Source: Strobilurus pachycystidiatus
Taxonomy: Eukaryota > Basidiomycota > Agaricomycetes > Agaricales > Physalacriaceae
NCBI GenBank assembly: GCA_019915135.1
Contig: JAHLMK010000009.1
Coordinates: 1,364,001-1,428,000 of the forward strand
Direction: 5' to 3'
DNA length: 64,000 nt
Below, piece by piece: positions 21,223 through 32,156 of this stretch; the first letter of the stretch is position 1; every line of letters starts with the position of its first letter. Made by a program: the position numbers and the translations under genes. The notes under the pieces are model-generated. The model was not told where the DNA came from. It saw only the letters and a list, made by a program, of their open reading frames with translations, and made no database searches.

Positions 21223-21595
21223 GATCAAAGATGAGATTCCTGTCCCCAGGACCGACTTAAAAGAGGACCCCTCGTCAGTCGAAGGTCCGAACGAACCGAT
21301 AAAATGCAAAGTTTAGGCGCCACCTATCTAAAGGTAGGTACGATCGGCGATAGCCGATCGAACTAAGTTCGATCTTAGGCCTACCAGGAGGCGGTCAGGA
21401 AACTTTGAGGGTTCAAATCGAAAGGAGTTGGATTATGCACCAACTGGGCCTAGAGTAGTCTAAGGAAACAAAGTGACTACCGCTCCTACAAGTAGAGAAG
21501 AAATCCGAAACCAGTATAAAGACGAAGTAGAGAAAAACTATGAGTAGTACTGGTTAAGACTTGGCGAAAGCTAAGCTAAAGAAGGACCTTGTAGT
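21223..21595. promoter_or_regulatory. Inter-gene region with nested palindromes
   Basis: The 373-bp space upstream of gene B and downstream of gene A. Positions 21341-21360 form a perfect 8-bp stem (CGATCGGC-GATA-GCCGATCG) and 21356-21374 form a 9-bp stem around one base (GATCGAACT-A-AGTTCGATC). Both lie inside an outer GGTAGG...CCTACC pair. This may be a promoter operator for gene B or a structure in the element RNA. Confidence 0.6.
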
Positions 21596-23130
21596 CTACT
21601 GAGCCTGGTCAATCGCGTCTAAGGCCGAGATATAAAGGTCGCGAGTCGACTGCAAGACTTGGATACGACCCCGAATCTCGTTGAAGGTCGAGATAATGTC
21701 GTGCCGGTACTGGCGTTCCAAAATGACCAAGTTGGGCGAGATGTTGGGATCGTCAAGACCAGACAACCTTGACATACGCTTGTGGACTTGGGCCAAGGCA
21801 GCAGACAGACCATTGATGTACTGGTTCGCTAAGGGGAAGTAACCAGGAATCAACAAGGCAAACCAAGAAGCGAGGAAGAAGCACCTTACCGCCTTCAAGT
21901 TGTTTAAGAACGACGGGTTCGACTCCAAAGGTCGAAGGCCGGGCCGCCTTTACGACACGGCGAGCGTTCTCATCGTTAAGCTTACGTTTAGGAGGAGCTT
22001 CTTGACCATTGATCGCGCCCAAGGTTTGAAGGGCTTTCTGGTAAACACGGGCGTTAATGTCCATACCGGGAAGAGCTGCGAAAGGAAGGTAACGGACGGA
22101 AGATGACTATTAAAGAAGTCATAAGGACGTCCGGGACAAACATAGGATTCAAAGGAACGTACCGCTTCGGCTTCCTTTGACAAGGAATTGGCGAGTTGGA
22201 GCTGGCGAAAGGCTTCAATAAAGGAAGATGAGACTGGCAAAGAAATTGAGCGCACAGTATCACCGACGACGACAACGGAGTCCTCACCGTCGCTCTCGCC
22301 AGCTGCCACATCGTCAGCCCAATTAAAGTACTCCGGACGAAAGAAGCGCGCACAAGAGTCGGGATCCATCGCGACGTCGCCGTCTCCCGTCTCGGCTCGT
22401 TTCTCCATGGCCTCGGTAACGACCTCGGGCGATTTCTTCGTCTTCTAAGCGAAGACATCCAGAGGTTACAGTAGGAAACCGACGAGTAACAAACGGACAT
22501 ACCTTGCCTTTCTCAAGCTTGTCTGGCTTGAAATAAGCGTTATCCGGATGCATAGGGTGACCCGGGGACAGGCCAGGGAAGTGGGCGTTAGACGCCTTCT
22601 TGCAGCTGCTCACCAAAGGTTGGAGGATATGAGCGATGTGGTGCGTCGGCGTCTGAGGGTGAATCCCCAGCAGGTGTACCAGCATCCCTACATAGAGGCG
22701 AAGGTTGAAAAAGAACACCGCCATGTCCGTCGACACCTTGGAACCATTCGGAAAAGTGCGAAGGTCATGGGCGACGGCCTAAAGAAAACAAGGACAGGAT
22801 GAAGTCAGGATCAGGAAAAGAACACAGCGAAGGAGTACACACAAGGACTCTCTCCATGATCTTGTCAACATAGCCGGTGATCTCCAGTGCCACGTCGGGA
22901 TTCGAACACGCCTTCTTGAGGTCCAGACGATGGACCTTGGGAATGATGAGCGTAAGATGCATGCCGAGGTACATAAGGAAGTCGGGTGTGTTGGCTGGAG
23001 GGTCGTAGTCGAGCGCATAAGCAACGAGACCGGCGCCAAGGTCGCGCGTAGTGATCAGGTCCTTCGCGGACGGAACGTGCGGCGTGGTGGGAAGCAGTTT
23101 TGCGATGGGGGTCCAAGTTTTGGGCGCCAT
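21596..23130 (-). CDS. Accessory gene A: antisense spliced gene inside the gypsy element
   Basis: Five exons, 23130-22849, 22778-22503, 22444-22163, 22106-21890 and 21828-21596, with introns of 70, 58, 56 and 61 nt. Spliced length is 429 residues and every phase closes. The protein begins MAPKTWTPIAKLLPTTP. It has a globular N-terminal half (DFLMYLGMHLTLIIPKVHRL, MAVFFFNLRLYVGMLVHLL), an acidic linker (GESDGEDSVVVV) and a C-terminal coiled-coil-like helix (ALAQVHKRMSRLSGL ... EIRGRIQVLQSTRDLY). I do not recognise it. It lies immediately before the 3' LTR, antisense, so its promoter would lie near the LTR. Intact frames through five exons argue for selection on the protein. Confidence 0.8.
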
Positions 23131-23319
23131 GATAGGATAAAGGCAGGAATGAAAGGTCTGAGGACAAGTCCCAGAACCTTTTATAACGGAACGAAGTTAG
23201 GCAAAAGAGGGTCCATCGGGCGATAGAAACCAAAAGGGGACTTTGTCACGGCGGCCTGGTACCCAGGATAAAGGTTTTGAACCACCAAGGACTATGTCGC
23301 GGACGACATTTCATAAGTC

Positions 23320-23328
23320 AAGGGGAGA
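23320..23328 (+). promoter_or_regulatory. Polypurine tract of the gypsy element
   Basis: AAGGGGAGA abuts the TG of the 3' LTR. This is the expected plus-strand primer site for reverse transcription. Confidence 0.8.
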
Positions 23329-24996
23329 TGATACGCAGGGTACTATTCCAGTACTAGAAACGGGGAATTTTGCGATTCCTGAACAGCCCAAAGACCTTAG
23401 GAACCTCCAGTCAAGTACTTAGGATAGAGCACGCAGGAGTTACTGCCTTGACGCGGGCAAGCCTCCAGGACAAGGTCCAGGCGCCTTAACAAGTCCTTTA
23501 GGACAGGCGCGATCGAAACCTTCGATCACCTTCATCCGAATACCCTTATCCGCGCGTTGGATCCCTTTCAAGATCCCGTACCTTTGCGTGTACCTTGTAC
23601 TACAGACGATGTGCTATAACCATTCGCACCCAAGGAGGGTCCGAGGTCTCCAGGCGGTTCAGTTCGAGCGACCCAAGACCTGCGCACCTCAACCCAAAGA
23701 CCTGGAAGGTCCCGAAATAGTTCAAGGACATCACAACCCTTTTGGGGAAACAATCTTCGGAGCTGTCAAGGACTCCGAACCGACGCCTTCCGCTATGCCG
23801 ATCGATCATGATCCACGATCAAGGACCACCCCGAAAGCAGGGTGTATTACCACTTTAAGAAAGCACTCCCCGGTAGTGTCTGCGCTCGAAAGGACGTTCT
23901 TAACGATCTCCATCCAACCTATCCACAAGAAAGCAGGTGTCCGTAGGACCTTGCAACATAAAGATACCTAAGGATCGAAGTCCTTATCGGACCTTGATCT
24001 CCTGGGCACAAGGATTGTACCATACCGCCAAGGTGGCGTATATGGCTAAAGGACCAAGCGGCCTGTCCGCAGTTGTTTCGACCAGGGATAGCCAATAAGA
24101 ATCCAGTACTTGTATGACTCGAAAGTCCGATGTATCCGATCCTAGAATAGATGCTTACTCAGTAGGAACCCACCAGTAGTATAAAAGGGCCCAAAGGACC
24201 CATATTTTGGTAGCTTAGAGCCCCCTCCAGTAGCCGCTAGTCAGACGCAGCCGTTGTAGTGAATCTATCTCGAGTTTCGACTCATTTCTGCAAAGTACCC
24301 AAAGACCCCAAAGACCTTTCCAAGATTTAAAGACATCAGGTGTTGCCAAACTCCTTGAAAGACTCGAAAGAACCTTATTCCGACGTACCAAGTCAAGTAC
24401 CAACGAATCTACTTGGTGTTAGAACCTTGTATTCGCAAGAAGGCCGGTTTGCAAGTGGTTCTGCCCTGCACTCACGCTCTTTCGTGAAGTACTTCCCTTT
24501 GAGGGATAAGTCGAGTTTGAACGAGTGTTGTCAACGTCTGAGACACCTTTCGGAACCTTTGGTCCCGGTGCAAGACACTAGAAGTTTGGTTTAAGTGCAA
24601 GAAGGAGTCCTTATCGTTAGCAGTCCAGTGGCGTAAAACCTGCGGTAGCGGCCTGACGATTCCAAGACAAAGTCCTTGTACACCAGAGCACTTGATAGGT
24701 AGAAGCTACATTGCCTCGCGCTGTTTAAGGTCTTCATACGTCAAGAGGTTCGGCCTACGACTTCAAGGTTTTCTTGTGTCATTTCGATCAGAATCCCTAC
24801 ACCCCCAAAAACAACTCGTAGTTTAACTACAGCATTCGGAATACATCTCTATTTCTCCATTACCCAAAAGCATCTGGTTCTCTCGAACCTTTGTGCACCC
24901 CATCTCCCTTACAAGGAGTGTTAGTTGTGATAAGGATTGATAGTGTGGTTAGACGATAGCTTCTTTTTCAGAGGTCTATTCCGAACTTGCACATCA
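23329..24996 (+). repeat. 3' LTR of the gypsy element
   Basis: 1,668 bp, offset exactly 14,725 bp from the 5' LTR, identical except T at 24208. It is followed by the GCGT target duplication at 24997-25000. Confidence 0.95.
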
Positions 24997-25000
24997 GCGT

Positions 25001-25020
25001 GTTCCCACTACACCACCGCA
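25001..25020 (-). tRNA. tRNA-like sequence, 5' part (A box)
   Basis: The minus strand reads TGGTGTAGTGGGAAC, an A-box/D-arm match whose GTGT and ACAC arms pair once the GCGT duplication is collapsed. It continues into the B-box half at 8530-8603. The element therefore landed between the A and B boxes. Confidence 0.4.
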
Positions 25021-25359
25021 GTCAAGAATATACTCAATGTAAGGGTCTAGGTTGGCAAAAAATCAACGACTCAACAGACACCTCGGGACAGATCCAAGCT
25101 ATCTAGGGAATGAGTGAGGACCACTTTTCAATATACCCATATTCCAGTCCACTCAGCTGTCTAATTATGCCATCAAGTTGAAGCTATTGAATGTAATGTT
25201 CAATCCTTCCGACGATTAGGGCAGGCGAGGACCCACTTGCCAGTCATTATCTAGTGAAGTCGTTAGATCACCTCTGATGCGATCGTGACTCTTGGTTCCG
25301 CTCTACCATCGTCTCCGACATTTTAACTCGGGACTTCTACAACCGCGTCTCCGACACCG
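25021..25359. other. Intergenic
   Basis: No supported gene or repeat was seen in this stretch. Confidence 0.5.
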
Positions 25360-26100
25360 ATGGCTGGGCGTAAACAATACCTTACTGAAGAAGAATGCCA
25401 AACGGCCCAACGAGAGTCGAAAAGCATTTACTGGGAGCGGTGTGTTTTTATTATTCGTTCACAATATAACCGTCCATCTCATCCTTTATCCAGCAACAAG
25501 TCGCGTCTCAACGCCCAGGCTCGAGCGCGATACCATGCTAAGCTCGCGGTGGAGGGAACAGTGACCCGAAAGAACACTTCTCGCGTCGCGAATACCTCAG
25601 CGAATAGTAGTACGGAGATCGCGGCGGGCAGCGGGTGCGTCATTATATTTCATTTGATTTTATAACTTCTAAATGCTGTTATCTACAGCGACGCGGACCG
25701 TTCCCGCGAGCGAAATCTACGCCGGCGATGGCGCCATTTGGACCAGCGCATGCGCACTCATACTCGCAACATTCCCCTTGACGAATGGGTTGGAGAATGG
25801 GCAACCGTCACCGCGAGAGATTGCACAGACAAGGAGAAGATACATGACATCCTCGTGCAAGCCTGCAAGCCCCTCCAACAGTTCCTGTACAAGGCAGAGT
25901 GCATCGAGCGCGACGTGGAGGCTCAATTGGGAAACTGCGCCCTGCTCGATTTGGTGCGAAGGCAGCTACCACTCTACAAATACCTTGTCCATTCCATATG
26001 TGATATCAACCTTGTTGTCGCTCAAGGGGAATTCTCAAAACATTTGGCGTATGGCACGTTCTATTACATGGAGCATCGCGCGGATGGAAGGTTGGAGTGA
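25360..26100 (+). CDS. Hypothetical basic protein
   Basis: Exons 25360-25634 and 25689-26100 flank a 54-nt intron (GTGCGT...CTACAG) and give 228 residues from the first ATG. The N-terminal 100 residues are basic and spaced like a coiled or DNA-contacting helix (KSRLNAQARARYHAKL, RSRERNLRRRWRHLDQR). The C-terminal part is helical with WVGEWATVTARDCTDKEK. The family is not recognised. Similar small basic proteins are common and of unknown role in Agaricomycetes, as far as I recall. It is followed closely by a convergent minus-strand gene. Confidence 0.6.
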
Positions 26101-26250
26101 CGACGGACCGGGCTCTCCCGTATTATTATACCGTACTCGCTGTGTCTATGTTGCTGTCCATCAATATCAACTTTCGAACTGGTCGCATTGCTCGAGATAT
26201 GTCATAATAACCACCGAAACATATGTATATATTGTATTGACGGTCTGTCC

Positions 26251-27262
26251 CTATGCATCGAGTAGGCGCATCTCAATGATACGCTTTTCCAGACAGGCCA
26301 GTGCGTACTCCGCGCGCGCCTTTTCATAAGTCCCGTGGCTTTCTTGTACGGCTCCAGGCACACCCACATATGTGAATGCCGCCTCAATGCTAGGCGCGTC
26401 ATCAGCACTAGGTCCGTCTGGTGAAACAAGGGACATACTAGGTTCGATAAATCCCCGGGGACATCCCGCAGTAAACATTGTGCCATTTCTGGTCAACACC
26501 TTTCGTGAGAGGTGTATCCTCGGAATGTTCCACAACGCGCGGAGAGGCCAGTGGGTGGGATGCGAAGCGACGGACAGGAAGGCAGCTAGAACTCTGCACT
26601 AGGCCTACACTGGTGGCGTAACGATAGGCGCCGGTCCCTTGCGCGTGAGTGTAATAACCCTGGAAAATAGAACCTGACACGCCGTTGGTCTGGGCCGTAC
26701 ACTCATCCCTGAGCTCTGTAAGTGGCGAAATAATCATTAACATTAAACAAAGACGCGCTCACCATGATACATAAACTCCCGGGATGCGCCCGACAAAGAC
26801 AACGTAGACGGCAAAGGGAGGACCACGCCTGCGTTTGCGGGGAGAAAGTCGGACTACATGAGACCCGGACTGGGTTTGACTGAAGCCTGCATCAGACCTT
26901 CAGGGAAGTGTCAGTCACAATGTTTTACCCGAAGATTAATCCCGAAGAACTGACCAATGATGAGTGGTCCTGGTGCTCGTGCCATCGTTAACGCTGTACA
27001 CGGTCGGAGGGCTGGATTTGACAATGTTCAGATTGTGGATGGCAGCGAGAAGCTCTTCATCCAGATCGGCGGCAGAGGGAGAAACTTGGCGGGAAGACCG
27101 GGCGAGACTACGCGCAGGGGTGGAAGGATTGGATTCGTCAACATGGGAGCCGGCAGGAAGGTGCCGAGAAATCTGATCGTCCTCTTCGTCTGAGGAGGAC
27201 AACACTATTTCGATGGGGGCGCGATAGACTAGCTTCTGCTTGCCGTGGTTGCGGGGAGGCAT
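26251..27262 (-). CDS. Viroplasmin/RNase H1 N-terminal domain protein 1
   Basis: Exons 27262-26955, 26828-26763 and from 26708, with at least one more ending at the stop at 26251. The second intron (26762-26709, 54 nt) is firm. The first (126 nt) may contain a further small exon. The 5' exon codes for an acidic, Ser-rich N-terminus (IEIVLSSSDEED). The domain reads FAVYVVFVGRIPGVYVSW followed by DECTAQTNGVSGSIFQGY, the compact fold first known from caulimovirus viroplasmin and the N-terminus of RNase H1, which binds RNA-DNA hybrids. Agaricomycetes carry many such stand-alone proteins. No RNase H catalytic domain is attached. The exact join of the last exons is uncertain. Confidence 0.65.
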
Positions 27263-27434
27263 CGTAAGGGGGGGAAATATGGCGTCTATTTCACACGAGT
27301 AAGAACAGGAAGCTATTTAAGACATCTCAGGGTTTTCCACCGTATCAATAACTCCGAGGGATGGTCAAACAATAACACATTGACACAAGATTCTGCAAGA
27401 AGTGAGAACGTGACATGGCTTGACAACAAAACAC

Positions 27435-28002
27435 CTACGCGCGCATAGAGGAAGTCCGGGCTTTACCGATGCGAACTTTGCCCGCCGCAAGCTCTTTGTT
27501 GAAATACTCGAGGGCGGCGCTGTGACTGTGGCGTTTGATCTTGAAGCCCTCGGAAATCCCGTCGGTATAGGTGACTGCCGTCGCGCTGAATGGGATGTTG
27601 TTAGCAAATGAGGGAGAGATGGAGTCGTCGGACTGACGCTTCGGTGACAATTCCGACCTTGCGCCCAACGATCACGCAATAGAAAAAGGTCTTAGACCCA
27701 TCTCGATTGGCGGGGATGTACGCCGGGCTCAGCGGACCGTCGGGAACTCGAGCAAAGAGCTTGCCACTCCTCAAATGGACCTCGTCGGCGACATAATCCC
27801 CAGGGTTGATGAGGGGATCGTAGACGCAGTTGACAGGAAAGTCAGAGGGAATGTTGGTGCTAGGATATGGCGGCGGCGTCGCCTTGTCGTGGTTAGCTGC
27901 AATGGAATCTTCAGCCAGCGTCATTGGCAAAGAGAGCTAGAACAGACCTGCGGGAGCATCGCCAGCGGAAAGCTCTTCTTCGGCGGAGTGGACAAGCGAC
28001 AT
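27435..28002 (-). CDS. Viroplasmin/RNase H1 N-terminal domain protein 2
   Basis: Exons 28002-27948, 27896-27638 and 27585-27435 with introns of 51 and 52 nt. The second intron has a clear CTAAC branch site. Total 154 residues. The domain reads FFYCVIVGRKVGIVTEA, then a strand and the helix HSAALEYFNKELAAGKVRI, matching the viroplasmin/RNase H1 hybrid-binding fold. It lies 172 bp upstream of protein 1 on the same strand. The two share the fold but little else visible, so they are old paralogues or independent family members. No catalytic domain. Confidence 0.7.
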
Positions 28003-28136
28003 GAGGGAAGTGGAGACAGAAGCGCAACGCTGCGTATCGGAGGGTCTTATTGTCAGTGAGTCCAGAAACGGCAGATCCAACCATAATTACCCTACAACCA
28101 AAACGGCGTTACAGTTTGCGCCGTTTGGAGATATAC

Positions 28137-28203
28137 GATGCGAATCTAGGGGTTTGTGGTCCGTCCGGAAATGGTAGGATGCGAATCTAGGGGTTTGTGG
28201 TCC
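28137..28203 (+). repeat. 26-bp direct repeat pair
   Basis: GATGCGAATCTAGGGGTTTG and its next six bases (TGGTCC) occur at 28137-28162 and again at 28178-28203. They lie between the two divergent genes at 28002 (-) and 28353 (+). Confidence 0.8.
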
Positions 28204-28352
28204 AGTCCAAAAGTGGGAGGTAGAACCTACACGACCCTGCTCCAAGAACATCAGTGTTAGCTTGTTACCTTTGTGCTGACCTTTGCGCCTGGCGACTGGA
28301 TGTCCATCATTCTTTCTCAACCCAACGGACCGCACCACCCTTAGCCGACTCG

Positions 28353-31300
28353 ATGGTCGTCGCAAAGCCGCCACCCGCGCGCAAACAAGCCTATGAAAAA
28401 AAAGAAAAATCAGCCCGTCGCAATCGAAGAGGATGGATGGACGGACTCCGTGCCAGTGTTATGGAGCCGGAGGTCGTATCCTACGCCGAGGCCGTTTCCC
28501 GTGGCTGGCAAGCTGCGGACATCCGGATGAAGGAGATACAGAACCTGTTCCACTTCCACTTCCCATACCCCATGCAAGACCACGAAGAACCCTCAGAGCT
28601 GAAGGAATACGACCCCACGAAGATCGCGCCGTCGACCGATCACCTGTTCGACGACGAGGAGCTGCGCACAAGACGAGCTTGGCGGGAGCTCCAGAACAAT
28701 GTACGTGCCGCAATGAGATTATCGAGATACCTGACTTGACTTTTATCAGCGCATACGTCGATGGTTTTGTTATCGCGTCAACAAGCTCAAAAAACGCGTC
28801 AAGAAACTCACCGAACGCGACGCCGGCGACGTCTTCCAAATCCTCATGGCTAAGATCAGCGGTGTGGAGAAACCTCCCAAGCAGCCTCACGCCGCTCATG
28901 TGTTCTCGGCCGAGCACTGGTCTGAAGGCCTCAGACTTCGAGACATGGTTGACAGAGCCTGGCACGTCATGACGGATCCTGCGACGGTCTCCAAGTCGAT
29001 GACGTTCGGTCATGATATCGTCGCGCAAGTCTTCGAGAAGGTGGACGAGGAGACAGCGTCGCAGTACGGATGTCTTCGTCAAGTCCTCGTCGAGCTGCTG
29101 GACGCAATGTGGGAGCGCAAGCCTGGGGCGAAAAGGAAGCCTGTTGGGTTGGGCTCAGACTTCGTCCGAGCTGTATTCAAGGCCTTGCCTGTCGCAGAGA
29201 AGGAGAGGTACACGGCTCGGGCAAAGGAACGCGGAGATGCCGAGAAAGCGCAGTACACAAGTATACTCACCGAGCCGCCGTCAAAGGCTCCCGAGGATCG
29301 CGCAATGTAAGTTGTTAATCATGTTTGTCAAGTGCGTCAACCTGAGGATAATTATCAGCGCGGCGGCAAAGGCATATAGATTCATAGGCCAGATAAACAT
29401 TGGCATCGAAGAACGCACATTCTGTCGCGCGTTTACACTCCTGGGGGGTCCGATGGATGCTTATGGGGGGAAAATTGGGACTTACAAGTGAGTTTCGATA
29501 TGCTTGTGCGTAGCTGGCTTCCTGACGAGTAATTAGCATTACGACATCAAAAAATAACGCTCCGGTGCCGCTTACCTTTCCTGAGTATTTGGGCGAGAGA
29601 AAGCTTGCAGCCCTCGTTGCCGATTACCAGGCATGGCTCGATACTTGCTACACCGCCGAGGAGAAGTCTTCGGTTGTCGTTAAGGGCGACACAAAGGGAA
29701 TGGAGTTGGATGCCGCTGTGATTGAGCAGGCGACGCAGCTCTCCAAGCTGGTAGCGATGGATCGTGACATTGGGGCAGGTCCGGCGGATTCGCGAGGGGA
29801 CGGGCTCTTGGCGGAGGCGATGAGTAGGAACGTCATCGCCAACGAGGGATTGGGCTCCTTGATGAGCACCTTGATCGCTATGCCCGATGCGGGCGATGGA
29901 GATGAGTCTGGGTCTGACAATGAGGAGAGCGACTCCTCCGAGTCGGATGAGGACGATGACGATGGCACGGAGTTGCTCGCTCCTGTCAAGTCTAAGAAGC
30001 GGAGGCGCAAAGACGGGGGAGAAGGAACGAGAGGAGATGGGCAGGGGCTCAAGAAGAGAAGAACAGGAAAGACGCTCGAGAAGGACTCAGCTGTATCGAA
30101 AGGGCCACCTGGACAATCGAAAAAACCTTCAACCACCCGATCGCTTTACGCCCCAGGAGAGTACGAGAAGCTGATTGACGACAATGTGGCGCGGAATAAA
30201 ATCGTCATGGCGGGACTCAATCACATCCTCGAAATGGGACTGCCGCACGAAAACTTCCGGGGGGAGGACTACTACAATCACGCCATTCCTCTCATTGCAA
30301 ACGGTACCATTCCTGATCCAAGCCTGCCTGTGCCGCCGATCGTACCTCGCCCGAAACCGAAAAAGACCGGGAAGAATACACTCGAGGCAGCGAAGGATTC
30401 TCCAGCGCCTCAGCGTCGGTCCACGCGCCTTTCCAATCTCGGGCCGAACGAGCCGGGGGTTCCCCTAGATAAAGATGCTGGGGAAGGCGCCGGACAGTCG
30501 CCAGCGTCGCCAAAGACCGTAACAACGACAACGGAGATCGAGACCAGAGATATCGACATGGGGAGCTCGACTCCGCCGACAGCGCCCACCTCACTGAACG
30601 TTCTCGCCAAGGGGTCCGGTTCTCCCGCCGATACGACCAAGCTGGATACTTCGTCTGCTGCCACATCTGATACGTTGGGTGCGGAGCATGAGGCCGAGAA
30701 AGATACAGACACGACGCCACGACGAGAAGAAGGGGATTTGGAGATAAATCAGCAGATCGGCACGGAACTTTGCCCGGGCACGGTTACGTTGCCTTCGGAG
30801 GCGGAAAGAAGGGTCGCAGATGTGAGGCGAATAGATGAGTTGATGGTGGCTGCGCCGACGTGGCTGCAAGAGGCGGTGAAAGAGTTCCGGGCGGCGGTGG
30901 GTGGAGAAAAGATGGCGATAGTGCTGAGGTTGTTGCTGGAACTGGAGCATGAGTATGGATGGGTGTCAGTTGATGAAGGCAAGAAGTTCAACCTACTGGG
31001 TAAGCGTCACCGCCCCGCGCTCTTGACGGTGTGGATCAATAATGGGAGGACGCGAGCGGGCGTTCGGCGAGTTCTTGTCCAAAAGGATGCGGATAGGTTT
31101 GTTTCGGCGTGGGAAGTGTGGTGGGCTTGTCTCCAGGGCGCGTGGCGAACACGGCAAGATGACAGGAAGTGGGTACGAGGACCATATGGCGAAGACTGGA
31201 GTAAGCTTCGGGTACCAGGACAGAACGGTCTGTTGGGGGTGGTGGCGGTCCTGTCCTGGTGGACAACGTATACAATTTCGGAAGGAGCTGGGATTGAAGC

Positions 31301-31376
31301 CTGCGAAGAAGCGGTAGCCGACGTCGAGTGGGCAATGGAAGGGCTACTGCAGCACGTCCGCGCCGCGCAAAAATAG
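28353..31376 (+). CDS. Large agaric-specific family protein of unknown function
   Basis: Exons 28353-28700, 28750-29306, 29359-29487 and 29537-31376 with introns of 49, 52 and 49 nt give 957 residues in one frame. N-terminal region with RRGWMDGLR and, at the first junction, RIRRWFCYRVNKLKKR. A central module carries LLGGPMDAYGGKIGTYN and LGERKLAALVADYQAWLD, followed by an acidic, disordered Lys/Asp-rich stretch with a nuclear-localisation-like KSKKRRRK. A C-terminal module shows RPALLTVWINNGRTR, WEVWWACLQGAWR and GQNGLLGVVAVLSWW. From memory this three-part layout is a recurrent, unannotated expansion in mushroom genomes. The function is unknown and nuclear location is inferred. Confidence 0.75.
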
Positions 31377-32156
31377 AATCATCAGCGTGGAATAGAGTTT
31401 TGATATTGCTATTAGAGTATTGAGTGATGCGATCCAAATCAGTCGTACCCGAACGCACAAATTGACATCGTTGATTGAGATCGGATGAGAGTGTCGAGGG
31501 AGTGCTGTTCGGAAGTTCGGGTGAAGATAGGGATCACGAGTCAAACGGCATGTGATCGATGACGTGTTCATGTTCGTCTTCAAAAAACTTGAAGTCCATC
31601 GATCGTAGGTGGTCTGTACACTGTACAGCTGAATAGTGGTGGCGGAAGACAGCTTGCACATGAGGATTTACTGCATGCATATTCAAAAAAAAAAAGCAAA
31701 GAGTCTGGATTTATTTCAGTGAAAGGGTAAATGATCAATATGAGTATCTAAGTACAAAACGGAGGGCGCTGTCGCGGCGGTGCTAAACCGCATGGGTACG
31801 TGCTATTACGCCACACTACCGTGGGGCGCGCCCAAGCCACGGTACGGTGGCAGTGCCGGGGCAGCAGGCAATTCCCGCTGTGCCGTGCTAATGGCAAGCG
31901 GCATGGAATACACAGCCCCATTAAGGAGGAGGCATCCCTGTGCCGCCGCTGGTTCATCGGCATGAGGGAGACACCTACTTGAAAGTCCGCACATCCCCTA
32001 AGGGGAGTGAGGCGCCACGGGCTTTGCCGGAACCAGTCCAAGGAGGCGGGAGTGTTATATAAGCATTACCCGGGTCTGGAAGCGATTGACAGTTGTCATG
32101 CATTACAATCTAGGTTTTGGTGACGATTGTCCTTGTAAATAGTCTATTTCCTACAG
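31377..32156. other. Intergenic with dispersed motif
   Basis: No gene supported. It holds an A11 run near 31686, GC-rich direct and inverted short repeats from 31770 to 32050, and the second copy of the 46-bp motif at 32087-32132, just upstream of the TFIIIC-like gene. Confidence 0.45.

Larger units (their letters stand above)
8604..24996 (+). mobile_element. 16.4-kb Ty3/gypsy LTR retrotransposon with three accessory genes
   Basis: Bounded by two 1,668-bp LTRs (TG...CA) and a 4-bp target duplication GCGT (8600-8603 and 24997-25000). The element has a primer-binding site just after the 5' LTR and a purine tract AAGGGGAGA just before the 3' LTR. Order: LTR, gag, protease, RT-RNaseH-integrase, then a sense cysteine-cluster gene and two antisense genes, LTR. 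Integrase follows RT, which places it in Ty3/gypsy. One LTR mismatch was seen (9483 C versus 24208 T). Length is about two to three times that of a usual fungal gypsy element, and all genes look unbroken, so the insertion is young. Confidence 0.95.
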
